Source: an uncultured Bacteroidales bacterium (GTDB lineage Bacteria > Bacteroidota > Bacteroidia > Bacteroidales > Bacteroidaceae). Taken from it: a DNA stretch of 64,000 nt. Both the position numbers and the translations under genes were made by a program. This document shows, one piece after another, positions 16,313 through 25,747 of the stretch (position 1 is its first letter; each line of letters begins with the position of its first letter). The stretch is taken from the NCBI GenBank assembly GCA_902801485.1, contig CADCIP010000001.1, positions 1-64,000 on the forward strand, read 5' to 3'. The notes beneath the pieces are model-generated. The model did no database searches. It was not told where the DNA came from and saw only the letters and a program-made list of their open reading frames with translations.

Positions 16313-17587
16313 ATGGAAAGAAAAGATTTCGAGATTATGGCCCCTGTGGGCTCACCAGAGTGTTTGGCAGCAGCCCTGAGAGCTGGAGCCGACAGCATCT
16401 ATTTCGGTATTGAGAACCTGAACATGAGGGCGCATTCGGCCAGCACGTTCAGCATCGACGACCTAAAGCGAATTGCCGAGGAATGCCGTCTTTGCGGTGT
16501 AAAAAGCTACCTGACCGTCAATACCATTATCTATGGCGAAGACCTGCCTCTGATGCGGCAGATTCTGGATGCTGCCAAGGAGGCGAACATCAGCGCCGTG
16601 ATAGCCAGCGATATTGCCGTTATGAACTACTGCAACCAGATTGGACAGGAGGTACATTTGAGCACTCAGCTGAACATATCCAATATCGAGGCCTTGCGTT
16701 TCTATGCCCAGTTTGCAGATGTGGTGGTGCTGGCTCGCGAGCTGAATATGGATCAGGTGGCAGAAATATACCGACGGATTCAGGAAGAGCAGATTTGTGG
16801 CCCTAAGGGAGAACTGATTCGCATTGAAATGTTTTGCCACGGTGCACTCTGCATGGCCATCAGCGGCAAGTGCTACCTGAGCGAAAGCAACTGGGGCCGT
16901 AGTGCCAACCGCGGAGAGTGCATGCAGCTTTGCCGTAGGCGCTATACGGTCAGGGACGTAGAAACTGATACCGAGCTTGATATAGAGAACAAATACATCA
17001 TGAGCCCGCGCGACCTGAAAACCATCTCCTTCCTGGACCGACTGATGGATTCCGGCGTCCGCGTAATGAAGATTGAGGGCCGTGCCCGTGGTCCCGAATA
17101 TGTGGACACGGTGGTGCGATGCTATAACGAGGCCATAGAGGCGGTCTTGCACGACAAGAACCACCCGGAGGAAGCACCACAGTTTACAGAGGAGCAGAAA
17201 GCCCAATGGGACGAACGCCTGAGCCGTGTGTTCAATCGCGGTTTCTGGGACGGATACTACCAGGGAAGTACCATTATGGAATACACCGCCAACTATGGCA
17301 GCCTGGCAACCGAGAAGAAGGTGTATTGCGGCAAGGTGGTACGATACTTCAGCAAGTTAGGTGTGGCAGAGTTCAAGATCGAGGCCTGCGAGTTGAACAA
17401 GGGCGAAGAGATTATGGTTACCGGCCCCACCACAGGCTGCCTGCGCCTGACAGCCAACGAAATCCGCAACGATGACGGTCCTGTAGATACAGCCAAGAAA
17501 GGTTGGTGTATCAGCATCTCTACAGAAGGGACAAAAGTAAGGAGGAACGACAAATTATTTGTCATTCGCTCCTCTTCAACCACCTAA
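16313..17587 (+). CDS. peptidase U32 family protein (tRNA/rRNA hydroxylation-type)
   Basis: An N-terminal TIM-barrel-like start (FEIMAPVGSPECLAAALRAG) is followed by the U32 signature EMFCHGALCMAISGKCYLS and by further conserved Cys (GECMQLCRRRY). The U32 family includes TrhP/YegQ and RlhA, which hydroxylate tRNA or 23S rRNA using an iron-sulfur centre; proteolysis is not its known main role. The 424-aa length and C-terminal beta domain (GKVVRYFSKLGVAEFKIEAC) fit the TrhP-like branch. Spacing of 60 bases after rsgA is compatible with co-transcription. Substrate assignment is tentative. Confidence 0.88.
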   Translation: MERKDFEIMAPVGSPECLAAALRAGADSIYFGIENLNMRAHSASTFSIDDLKRIAEECRLCGVKSYLTVNTIIYGEDLPLMRQILDAAKEANISAVIASDIAVMNYCNQIGQEVHLSTQLNISNIEALRFYAQFADVVVLARELNMDQVAEIYRRIQEEQICGPKGELIRIEMFCHGALCMAISGKCYLSESNWGRSANRGECMQLCRRRYTVRDVETDTELDIENKYIMSPRDLKTISFLDRLMDSGVRVMKIEGRARGPEYVDTVVRCYNEAIEAVLHDKNHPEEAPQFTEEQKAQWDERLSRVFNRGFWDGYYQGSTIMEYTANYGSLATEKKVYCGKVVRYFSKLGVAEFKIEACELNKGEEIMVTGPTTGCLRLTANEIRNDDGPVDTAKKGWCISISTEGTKVRRNDKLFVIRSSSTT

Positions 17588-17624
17588 GCCCCTCTCTCCC
17601 AGAGGGGGACAAAGAGAAAGGCTT

Positions 17625-19259
17625 TTATCTGAGTACTTTTCTTGCGTTCTGAATAACCACACCTCTGTAGGTTCTTGTTACAGGCTGACCGCCGAGGTTA
17701 TAAACAGGGTTATCGTTCCCGTTAACCTTAACGCTTTTAATGCCCGTCTCGTCAACCTTCTCGAAGCTGATGAGGTACAGCTGGTTGGTGACCGTCTGGT
17801 TCCTCCAATAAACAGAGCCCATACCCTCCAAGTCGTACTTGGTGCCTGGTACCAATATGGGGTTTCCTTCTTCATCGGCTATCTTAAGATTCCACTGGTT
17901 GAAAACGGCAAATGTCTCATCACCTACCTTGAAAGTCAGGTTCTTGTTGTTAGCCTCTACGAACTCAGCATCCTCAATTCTCACAAACTCGTTCATATTG
18001 CTTTGGTTCAGCTCATCCAGCGTGATGGTCTTGGGCTCAACGGGATTATCGCCGGACTTAACGGTAAATTCCACATCCTCCTTATTTACAACCAGCTCCA
18101 GCAAGCCGTTGTAAGCCTTCAGGGTTCCATAGATACCGCCAAAGCCCTGACCATTGCCCAAGTCGCCGGAAATCATATCGCCCTTCTTAAATCCCAAGCC
18201 ATTGCCATAAAGCAGGACTGTGCCATAATCATCCTTAACATAGGTATAAGAGCCATTGGCGTATGTTACCAGAGCCTCTTTGCTCTTAGGCTCACCGCCT
18301 TCCGGCATATCCACCTGCCAGTAAGAAGCCTGATAGCCCTTGTTCCACTCGGTTTCCTTGGCTGCCCAAGTATCACCGCCAACTACGGGGAACTCCTCCA
18401 CTATTGACTGGATATTCATAAAGCCCTTGTAAACCTTCAGGGTATAGCTCTTGCTGCTTGCCTCGTACTTGTCATCGCCTGCATAAGAAGCTGTCAGAGT
18501 CAGGTCGCCGCAGCTATGGTTAGGGATGTAAATCTTGCCGCCACCGATGCTGGGTTCCTCTTCGCCCATTATCCAGTTGTTACCCATCTTCAGGGTCCAC
18601 TTAACCTCGGCACCCTCTACTATGGCATCGCCTGATGTAACGATGACATTGGGCAGATTAGTCTCATCGCCATCCTTGCCAGGAGTAAAGCGAGTCAGAT
18701 AGTCACCCAGTTCAATAGCTGTTGTAGCTTTGGGTTCACCACCTTCACCGTCCCATACGATGGTAATCTTGTCAATGAATACGGCTCCACTGTTTGAACG
18801 AAGACCTACATACGCATATTCACCCTCTACGTTAAGGGTCATGTTTGCAGCTCCCAAGGCAATAGAACCAACTTTTTCACCCGCAGCATCGCCGTACAAA
18901 TCAGCCGCAGACTGATAGGGCGTATTGGAGCCATAGATGTCCACTGTTCTGTCGCCAGTAGTTGCTTCGTTATAAGCAATAGTTACTGATTTCAGTTTGC
19001 CGCCAGACGAAGTGGTAACTACACCTGAATTATTATTCTTTGAACGAAGCTGAATGTACTTTCCAGTACCAGTACTTGCATTGCCGGCATAAACTGCAGA
19101 TGAAGTGAACTTAATTCCTGAGAAGTCAACATAGTTATTGCTGGTGCCATCAAGCCCCATAGCATCCCATACCAACTCATCGACTTGGTCATCAGCAAAA
19201 GCCGTGCTGCCTACCAAAGCCATAAAGGCGACGAAGAAAAGGCGTAAAATTTTGTTCAT
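17625..19259 (-). CDS. secreted multidomain protein with Prevotella-type C-terminal tail
   Basis: The signal peptide (MNKILRLFFVAFMALVGSTAFA) precedes several beta-sandwich segments. Residues ~40-160 read like a lectin- or CBM-type domain (KSVTIAYNEATTGDRTVDIY). The middle contains an Ig-like repeat (CGDLTLTASYAGDDKYEASS) and OB-like segments (GDMISGDLGNGQGFGGIYGT). The tail NPVYNLGGQPVTRTYRGVVI then RKVLR matches the type IX-like sorting tail common in Prevotella. It is likely exported to the surface; binding specificity is unknown. Transcription starts from TACCTTTG at 19301-19308 on the minus strand. Confidence 0.82.
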   Translation of the reverse strand: MNKILRLFFVAFMALVGSTAFADDQVDELVWDAMGLDGTSNNYVDFSGIKFTSSAVYAGNASTGTGKYIQLRSKNNNSGVVTTSSGGKLKSVTIAYNEATTGDRTVDIYGSNTPYQSAADLYGDAAGEKVGSIALGAANMTLNVEGEYAYVGLRSNSGAVFIDKITIVWDGEGGEPKATTAIELGDYLTRFTPGKDGDETNLPNVIVTSGDAIVEGAEVKWTLKMGNNWIMGEEEPSIGGGKIYIPNHSCGDLTLTASYAGDDKYEASSKSYTLKVYKGFMNIQSIVEEFPVVGGDTWAAKETEWNKGYQASYWQVDMPEGGEPKSKEALVTYANGSYTYVKDDYGTVLLYGNGLGFKKGDMISGDLGNGQGFGGIYGTLKAYNGLLELVVNKEDVEFTVKSGDNPVEPKTITLDELNQSNMNEFVRIEDAEFVEANNKNLTFKVGDETFAVFNQWNLKIADEEGNPILVPGTKYDLEGMGSVYWRNQTVTNQLYLISFEKVDETGIKSVKVNGNDNPVYNLGGQPVTRTYRGVVIQNARKVLR

Positions 19260-19663
19260 AATAGATGTTTTAGATTATTATGTTTGTTAGTTTTGTGCCA
19301 CAAAGGTACGAATAAGTGAGCGGAATACAAAATAAAATGAGATTTATTTTATTCCCGCTGTACTCAGACGAGGCAGTCAACCTTTTCAGTACGGGTAGAC
19401 AAATGTTAAAGAACAAGGCCTAAAGAGAGTCGACCGTATTCAGGAAAAGACAAATCTCTAACTAGAGAAAAAAAAGTCCCTAACCTGGCCTTCCCGGCGG
19501 GGAAGAAATGAAGCCAGGGAAAAAACACGACAAGACAAAAAACAAGCAAAAAAAGTGAGTCAACCGGCTGGCCAACTCACCTTTTATTGAACTTCGCGCT
19601 CTTTGAAATATTGAACACTTAAACTACTAAGCTGTCAATCCATTAAGCTATTAAACTACTAAT
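19260..19663. other. intergenic region with one promoter and one terminator
   Basis: It holds the minus-strand promoter TACCTTTG (19301-19308) for the secreted protein and a hairpin GTGAGT...ACTCAC (about 19554-19580) flanked by AAAA and TTTT. I see no gene in it. Short motifs GACAA and TCCCTAACC suggest decay rather than coding. Confidence 0.5.
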
Positions 19664-19921
19664 CTACGGCGTAACGATGTAGTTTATTACAGGGTAGATT
19701 TCGCCGTTGGCATCCTTCACATAGTACCAGACGAGGTTCCAGCGGAACTGATACTGATTGAGACTGACACCCGAAAGAAGACCGGGAACAGTACCTTCCA
19801 CTGCTGTTTCTTCACCGATGGTATGGGTGTTCTCGTTGGTATGGTTGTAATTGAATCCGACACCAGCCTTTGCACCGCCAACGGTGGCAACGAATTCCAT
19901 CTCAACACCGCAAAAACACAA
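19664..19921 (-). pseudogene. C-terminal gene fragment or short secreted-type ORF (85 aa)
   Basis: The sequence (KAGVGFNYNHTNENTHTIGE, YQFRWNLVWYYVKDANGEIY) looks like the end of an exported beta-rich protein: codon use is that of a well-expressed gene, but no signal peptide or N-terminal domain is present. It starts 21 bases after the lpxB stop on the same strand. I read it as the relict end of a longer protein, though a real small gene cannot be excluded. Confidence 0.45.
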
Positions 19922-19942
19922 AAAAGTGTGAGAGGAACAAAA

Positions 19943-21094
19943 TTAAATGACCTTTTTTTGCAAAAGTATGCGCACCATCTGTTGCGCTGCCCGTTTGGGA
20001 GCACCTGGGACACCTAATCGCTGCGCCATCAGTTCGTAGCCAACCAACTGGTTTTCTCTGGCCTCTCTGCCTGGAAGAATGGACAGCAGATGCTGGCGCG
20101 TATTCTTCACTGTCATCTGGTGTGCCACGAGTTCGGGCACCACCTCTTTGTCGGCTACCAGATTCACTAACGAGATATACGGAATCTTGAGCATGAACTT
20201 ACGGACAAGGGAAGCAAAACGCCCCGTCTTCATGTAATAGCAAACCACCTGGGGAACACGGAAAAGAGCCGTTTCGAGGGTTGCTGTGCCGCTGGTAACA
20301 AGGGCGGCTGTAGCATACCGGAGAATGTGGTACGTCTGGCCATACAGCACCTTTACATCGGCACCCTGCAGACACTGGGCATAGTATTCGCCGGTGATGC
20401 CGGGAGCCGCAGCCAAGACCAGCTGATACGCTGGGGTGAGGGGCTGTGCCGCCTGAATCATGCGAGGCAGATTATCGCGAATCTCCTGCTTTCTGCTCCC
20501 TGCAAGAAGGGCAATAAGGGGTCGGCTGTCCAAGCCGGCTGCCCGACGGAATCCTCCGGCATCCATAGGATTGGCTTTCAGGAAAGCATCCACCTCATCT
20601 ACTGTAGGATTGCCCACATAATGAATGGGATAATGATGCTTCTTCTCGTAAAAATCCACTTCGAAGGGGAGAATGCTGAACATCTGGTTCACATTCCTGC
20701 GGATATCCCTGATGCGCCCTTCCTTCCAAGCCCATATCTTAGGCGAGATGTAATAGAAGACAGGAATCTGCGTATTATCGTGCAGGAAGCGGGCAATCTT
20801 CAGGTTGAAACCGGGATAATCCACCAGTATCACCACATCGGGGTTCCAAGCTACAATATCCTCCTTGCAACGCTTCATGCCCTTTAGAATGGTACGCAAG
20901 TGCAAAGCCACGTCTATGAAACCCATATAGGCAAGGTCCTTATAGTGGCTGACCAAGGTGCCGCCCTCGGCCAGCATCCTGTCGCCTCCGAAGAAACGGA
21001 ATTCGGCCTGCGCATCCTCTTCCTTCAATGCTGCCATCAGGTGGCTGGCATGAAGGTCGCCACTGGCTTCTCCTGCTATAAGGTAATACTTCAT
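19943..21094 (-). CDS. lpxB: lipid-A-disaccharide synthase
   Basis: A GT19 glycosyltransferase of 383 aa: MKYYLIAGEASGDLHASHLM at the N-terminus, FFGGDRM, DYPGFNLKIARFLH, YYISPKIWAWKEGRIRDIRR, and SGTATLETALFRVPQVVCYY near the C-terminus. It joins UDP-2,3-diacylglucosamine and lipid X in lipid A synthesis at the inner membrane. Its start overlaps the surE stop by four bases (ATGA), showing translational coupling. Confidence 0.97.
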   Translation of the reverse strand: MKYYLIAGEASGDLHASHLMAALKEEDAQAEFRFFGGDRMLAEGGTLVSHYKDLAYMGFIDVALHLRTILKGMKRCKEDIVAWNPDVVILVDYPGFNLKIARFLHDNTQIPVFYYISPKIWAWKEGRIRDIRRNVNQMFSILPFEVDFYEKKHHYPIHYVGNPTVDEVDAFLKANPMDAGGFRRAAGLDSRPLIALLAGSRKQEIRDNLPRMIQAAQPLTPAYQLVLAAAPGITGEYYAQCLQGADVKVLYGQTYHILRYATAALVTSGTATLETALFRVPQVVCYYMKTGRFASLVRKFMLKIPYISLVNLVADKEVVPELVAHQMTVKNTRQHLLSILPGREARENQLVGYELMAQRLGVPGAPKRAAQQMVRILLQKKVI

Positions 21095-21846
21095 TTCTGT
21101 AAAGATTTCAGCATATCGAAAGAGGAATAATCTGTCATATCTAGCGTCAGAGGGGTAACGGATGCCATATCATGATCCAGAGCCCAATAGTCGGTACCTT
21201 CGGTTTCGGGTTCCAAATTAGTGAAACTTCCCGTTAACAGGTATGTTCCAGGCGTATCTGTGTCTTTCCATTCCGACTGCCAGATTCCCCTTGCCATCCT
21301 GCAGACAGAAACGCCTTTCAGGACAGGAACTTCGGGAAAGTTCACATTCAGGAAAACACCCTCTGGAAGTCCGTTTTTAAGAACATAGGAAGCAACGTCT
21401 TCCACAACACCCGAATAAGGCCGGAAATCACACGTCTGGCTTCTGGTACGCAGGCTGTACCCGATGGAAGGGATTCCCTTCATACAACCCTCTATTACAG
21501 CTCCTACTGTTCCGCTGTAATGAAGGCTGATGCTGGCATTATCTCCGTGATTGATGCCGGAAACCAACAAATCGGGTATGCGTGGCACAACCTTCTCGTA
21601 TGCCAGTTTTACGCAATCGACCGGCGTTCCGCTACATGAATAAACGAGCAGATTCTGCTTCTCTCTTTCCAGTTTCAGGGTTACTGGTACAAGAGGTGTT
21701 ATAGCGCAGGCTGCACCGGACCGTGCACCGTCAGGTGCAACCACCACAACCTGCCCCAAATTCAACATGCATTGGGCAAGCACATTAATGCCTTGTGCAT
21801 CTAATCCGTCGTCATTTGTTATTAATATCAAGGGCTGTTTTTGCAT
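21091..21846 (-). CDS. surE: 5'/3'-nucleotidase SurE
   Basis: 251 residues with the SurE metal site ITNDDGLDAQGI at the N-terminus, DGARSGAACAITP, and SGINHGDNASISLHYSGTVG. It removes phosphate from nucleoside monophosphates using a divalent metal. The surE-lpxB pairing is common in Bacteroidetes. Its promoter is probably TACTTTTG at 21868-21875 on the minus strand, divergent from parA. Confidence 0.96.
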   Translation of the reverse strand: MQKQPLILITNDDGLDAQGINVLAQCMLNLGQVVVVAPDGARSGAACAITPLVPVTLKLEREKQNLLVYSCSGTPVDCVKLAYEKVVPRIPDLLVSGINHGDNASISLHYSGTVGAVIEGCMKGIPSIGYSLRTRSQTCDFRPYSGVVEDVASYVLKNGLPEGVFLNVNFPEVPVLKGVSVCRMARGIWQSEWKDTDTPGTYLLTGSFTNLEPETEGTDYWALDHDMASVTPLTLDMTDYSSFDMLKSLQK

Positions 21847-21955
21847 ATCTTCAGTTCATTTGCTATGCAAAAGTAATAAAAAAGTGTCAAAACTGCCCAT
21901 ATTCCAAAAGAAAATCATATCTTCGCACCTACTTTAGAAACGAAAACAAGAACAA

Positions 21956-22723
21956 ATGAGTAAAATCATTGCTATAGCAAACCAAAAAGGCGGTGTTGGA
22001 AAAACCACTACCAGTATGAATCTGGCAGCCTCGCTGGCAGCCTTGGAAAAGAAAGTTTTGCTAATCGATGCAGACCCGCAGGCCAACGCTTCCAGCGGCT
22101 TGGGTGTGGATGTAAACAAAATAGACGGATCTATTTACAACGCTTTGCTGGGCGAAATGGACATCCGGGATGTCGTCTATACCACAGACATCAACGGATT
22201 GGACATTATTCCCTCGCACATCAACCTTGTGGGGGCAGAAATTGAATTGCTGAACGTTAAGGGTCAGGAGCAGGTATTAAAAAAACTGCTTGCATCCATA
22301 GCAGACGAATACGACTATCTGCTTATTGACTGCAGCCCCAGTTTGGGCCTCATCACAGTAAATGCACTGACTGCTGCAGACAGTGTTATCATACCCGTTC
22401 AATGCGAGTATTTTGCATTGGAAGGAATCAGTAAACTGCTGAACACAATAAAGATTGTAAAGTCGAGAATGAATCCTGCCCTCGAAATAGAGGGTTTCCT
22501 GTTGACCATGTACGACAGTCGCCTGCGTCTGGCCAATCAGATATACGAGGAGGTGAAACGCCATTTCCGCGAACTGGTATTCAAGACCGTTATCCCCCGC
22601 AACGTAAAGCTGAGCGAAGCACCCAGTCACGGTATGCCTGCCATCCTATACGATGCAGATGCTGTGGGTGCAAAGGTTCACCTGAAACTGGCTGAGGAAA
22701 TTGTTGAGAAGAATGAGGCTTGA
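21956..22723 (+). CDS. parA: chromosome-partitioning ATPase ParA (Soj)
   Basis: 255 residues with the deviant Walker A motif QKGGVGKTTTSMNLAA, LLIDADPQANASSG, and YLLIDCSPSLGLITVNAL. Acting on nucleoid DNA, it segregates chromosome origins with ParB. The parB gene follows after 93 bases, and the gap contains TGGTAAA-type repeats. Promoter TATCTTCG at 21919-21926 is a weaker match to the usual box. Confidence 0.97.
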   Translation: MSKIIAIANQKGGVGKTTTSMNLAASLAALEKKVLLIDADPQANASSGLGVDVNKIDGSIYNALLGEMDIRDVVYTTDINGLDIIPSHINLVGAEIELLNVKGQEQVLKKLLASIADEYDYLLIDCSPSLGLITVNALTAADSVIIPVQCEYFALEGISKLLNTIKIVKSRMNPALEIEGFLLTMYDSRLRLANQIYEEVKRHFRELVFKTVIPRNVKLSEAPSHGMPAILYDADAVGAKVHLKLAEEIVEKNEA

Positions 22724-22744
22724 GGTTACGAAATTATGAGGAAC

Positions 22745-22803
22745 AATACCAAATGCCAAATGGTAAATCGTAAATGGGTAAATGGTAAATGGTAAAATGA
22801 ATA
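22745..22803 (+). repeat. TGGTAAA-type short tandem repeats between parA and parB
   Basis: Units of (A)TGGTAAAT and TCGTAAAT are repeated about five times. Related AATTGTAAAT/AATCGTAAAT units lie just before alaS (28461-28498). Such heptad-like intergenic repeats seem common in this genome. Confidence 0.7.
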
Positions 22804-22816
22804 AATAATTTGAGAG

Positions 22817-23722
22817 ATGGCTATACGCAAGAAATATCAGGGACAGGCTTTGGGCAGAGGCCTTGACGCTTTGCTGAATACAGATGCAGAGGTTCAGACG
22901 GCAGGATCGTCTAACATCTGCGAGGTAAGCATCGAAAAGATTCAGCCCAATCCCAATCAGCCCCGAAGAGATTTTGATGACGACAGTCTGCAGGAACTGG
23001 CTAACAGCATCCGGCAAATAGGCATCATCCAACCCATTACACTACGTGATATGGGTGACGGCACCTATACCATTATTGCCGGTGAAAGACGTTGGAGAGC
23101 CAGTCAGCGTGCAGGACTTATCCACATTCCCGCCTATATCAGGACGGTAGATGACGAGAACATGATGGAGATGGCACTGGTGGAGAACATTCAGCGCCAG
23201 GACCTTTCTGCATTAGAGATAGCACTGGCCTATCAGCACCTGATGGAGCAGTACGGCCTTACACAAGAGCAACTGAGCGACAAGGTGGGCAAGAACCGCG
23301 CTACAGTAGCCAACTACCTGCGACTGCTGAAATTGCCTGCTCCCATCCAGATGGCACTCAAGAACAAGGTGATAGACATGGGACACGCACGTGCCCTGCT
23401 TGCCCTGAACGACCCGAAGGCCCAGCTGGAGGTGTTCGATGAGTTTAAGAAAGACAAAATCAGCGTTCGCAAGATAGAGGAAATGGTGAAGGAACTGAGC
23501 CAAGGCGGTAGCGTAAAGAGCAAAGAGGGCAAACGCATACGGCAGAAAGGTTCTAACCTGAGCAGCGAATACGGAGCCCTGCGCACCAGCCTGAGTAAAT
23601 TCTTCCAGACAAAAGTCCAACTCACATGTGCCGAGACAGGAAAAGGAAAGATTACCATCCCCTTTGCCAACGAAGAAGAACTGGAACGTATTATTGCCAT
23701 TATTGACAAACTGAGAAGTTGA
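22817..23722 (+). CDS. parB: chromosome-partitioning protein ParB
   Basis: 301 residues with the ParB N-terminal CTP-binding domain (IQPNPNQPRRDF, GERRWRASQRAGL), the helix-turn-helix (LTQEQLSDKVGKNRATVANY) and a C-terminal dimerisation domain. It binds parS sites and loads as a CTP-driven clamp. Spo0J-type family members include the conserved arginine patch seen here. The next gene begins at a TTG overlapping its stop codon. Confidence 0.97.
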   Translation: MAIRKKYQGQALGRGLDALLNTDAEVQTAGSSNICEVSIEKIQPNPNQPRRDFDDDSLQELANSIRQIGIIQPITLRDMGDGTYTIIAGERRWRASQRAGLIHIPAYIRTVDDENMMEMALVENIQRQDLSALEIALAYQHLMEQYGLTQEQLSDKVGKNRATVANYLRLLKLPAPIQMALKNKVIDMGHARALLALNDPKAQLEVFDEFKKDKISVRKIEEMVKELSQGGSVKSKEGKRIRQKGSNLSSEYGALRTSLSKFFQTKVQLTCAETGKGKITIPFANEEELERIIAIIDKLRS

Positions 23723-24429
23723 GAAATCGGAAACCGTTATACGCCACCAGAATGCTCCTGTGCTTAGTGGTATTGCTTGGCGGAGCATTTTCCCTTCATG
23801 CACAAGAGCGGGATGTGTTGCTCCCCGACACTCTTGACAGGATTGTGCTGACAGATTCTGCACGTATAGTAGAAGTTTCCGACAGTATGCTACAAGCCTC
23901 GATAGAATCGTCGCTGAAGCGGGAACGCTTTGTCCCCGACCCCATCCGTGCCATGTGGTTAGGGCTGGTTTTTCCCGGAGGAGGGCAAATATACAATCAC
24001 AAATACTGGAAACTGCCCATCATATACGGAGGTTTTCTGGGATGTGTCTATGCGCTGACATGGAACTCTCAGATGCTGCACGACTACTCTCAGGCTTACC
24101 TCGACATCATGGACAAAGACCCCAACACTAAGAGCTACGAGAAGATGTTACCCATAGGTTACGATATTACAGGAAGAGAGGAACGTTTCAAGAATACATT
24201 CAAAAACAAGAAGAACTTCTTCAGACGAAACCGCGACCTGAGTATCTTTGCCTTTGCCGGAGTGTACCTCCTGGCCGTGATTGATGCCTATGTTGATGCC
24301 GAGCTCTCTACCTTTGACATCAGCCACGACCTGAGTCTGCATCTGGAACCTACCGTCATACAGACAACATCGGCCAGGACATTAGGGCGCGAAGCGGTTC
24401 CGGGAATCAGATTTACACTTTCCTATTAG
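23719..24429 (+). CDS. DUF5683 domain membrane protein
   Basis: A signal peptide-like stretch (MLLCLVVLLGGAFSLHAQ), a periplasmic segment rich in Ser/Asp, then FPGGGQIYNHKYWKLPIIYG and two or three membrane helices, typical of DUF5683 proteins. The start is either a TTG overlapping the parB stop or ATG at 23752. The ATG gives a cleaner signal peptide. It sits between parB and mltD in an operon order that is common in Bacteroidetes; its role is unknown. Confidence 0.85.
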   Translation: MRNRKPLYATRMLLCLVVLLGGAFSLHAQERDVLLPDTLDRIVLTDSARIVEVSDSMLQASIESSLKRERFVPDPIRAMWLGLVFPGGGQIYNHKYWKLPIIYGGFLGCVYALTWNSQMLHDYSQAYLDIMDKDPNTKSYEKMLPIGYDITGREERFKNTFKNKKNFFRRNRDLSIFAFAGVYLLAVIDAYVDAELSTFDISHDLSLHLEPTVIQTTSARTLGREAVPGIRFTLSY

Positions 24430-24447
24430 AAAAGTCAAAACAAGATT

Positions 24448-25716
24448 ATGAAGATAAAATATTACATATTCGGTTGTATGTTTATGATGGCTTTCGCCAC
24501 TCATGCACAAGAATACGAAGAAGAGACAACGGACAATGATGAATCTTTGCTGCCGGAAGGTTTGCAGATGTACGAACTGGACAGCCTCCTGAACGACTGG
24601 ATGACCAAGAACTATCTGACCAATGTGGAAAACTGCCTGTCAACGGGTGTGAATCCTGAATTCGACCACGAGACCTACGCGCTGCGTCTCAGCAGGCTTC
24701 CCAATGTGATAGAAATGCCCTATAACGAGATCGTTCGCAAGTACATCGACCGCTATTGCGAACGTCTGCGCCCCTCGGTAAGCATTATGCTGGCTGCCTG
24801 CAACTTCTACAATCCCATCTTTGAGGAAGCGCTGGAAAGCTATCAGGTTCCCCTTGAACTGCGTAACCTTCCCATCATAGAGAGCGCCTTGCACCCCAAT
24901 GCTGTCAGCAGGGCGGGAGCCGTAGGACTCTGGCAGTTTATGATTGGCACAGCCAAGAAATACGGGCTGGAAGTTACCAGCCTCATAGACGAGCGTAAAG
25001 ACCCTGTCAAGGCCAGCTATGCTGCTGCACATTATCTGAAAGACCTTTACGACATCTTTGGCGACTGGTCTCTCGCCGTTGCTGCCTACAATTGCGGCCC
25101 GGGCAATGTGAGCAAAGCTATTCGCCGTTCTGGTGGTGGCAAGACGGACTTCTGGGGCATTTACCAGTATCTGCCTGCCGAGACCAGAGGCTATGTGCCG
25201 GCCTTCATAGCAGCCAACTACGTAATGAACTATTACTGCGACCACAATATCTGTCCCGTTGGCACCACGCTGCCACAGGCTACAGACACCCTTCTGTTAA
25301 AGAAGAACGTAAGGATGGAGCAGATAGCTGCCACATGCAACATCAGCATAGACGAGCTCCGCGCCCTCAACCCCCAATATCGCACAACGCTCATCCCGGG
25401 TGATTCGCACGACTGCATCCTGCGTATGCCCTCTGATAAGATAAATGCCTTTATAGATGCAGGTGACTCTATATATGTAAAGCAAACAGAGAATTACAAC
25501 ATCAGGGAGATTGCCTTCGACGATAATAGTGGCAGCAAGAAAAAAGGCAGGAAAGCCAGAGGCGGAAGGTCTTCGTCGGGCTCTGTTACCGTTAGGAAGG
25601 GCGACACCCTGGGAGCAATAGCCAAACGCAACCATACCACCATAGGTGCAATACAGCGTGCGAATGGTCTTAAGGGAACAAACATTAAGGCAGGACAAAA
25701 ACTGAAAATGCCATAA
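24448..25716 (+). CDS. mltD: membrane-bound lytic murein transglycosylase D-like with LysM domains
   Basis: The signal peptide (MKIKYYIFGCMFMMAFATHA) is followed by an SLT domain with catalytic Glu in PIIESALHPNAVSRAGAVGL, then AAYNCGPGNVSKAIRRSGGG. LysM domains are at about 300-345 (MEQIAATCNISIDELRALNP) and 375-422 (VRKGDTLGAIAKRNHTTIGA). It cleaves peptidoglycan glycan strands in the periplasm. A basic linker, KKKGRKARGGRSSSG, separates the LysM units. Confidence 0.94.
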   Translation: MKIKYYIFGCMFMMAFATHAQEYEEETTDNDESLLPEGLQMYELDSLLNDWMTKNYLTNVENCLSTGVNPEFDHETYALRLSRLPNVIEMPYNEIVRKYIDRYCERLRPSVSIMLAACNFYNPIFEEALESYQVPLELRNLPIIESALHPNAVSRAGAVGLWQFMIGTAKKYGLEVTSLIDERKDPVKASYAAAHYLKDLYDIFGDWSLAVAAYNCGPGNVSKAIRRSGGGKTDFWGIYQYLPAETRGYVPAFIAANYVMNYYCDHNICPVGTTLPQATDTLLLKKNVRMEQIAATCNISIDELRALNPQYRTTLIPGDSHDCILRMPSDKINAFIDAGDSIYVKQTENYNIREIAFDDNSGSKKKGRKARGGRSSSGSVTVRKGDTLGAIAKRNHTTIGAIQRANGLKGTNIKAGQKLKMP

Positions 25717-25747
25717 GGGTATATATATAATGTAAAAGGATTTGGAT

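Noticed and set aside
22745..22803. TGGTAAA repeats as parS or iterons
   Set aside because: They do not contain the parS palindrome and similar repeats occur before alaS and elsewhere, so they look like generic intergenic heptads.
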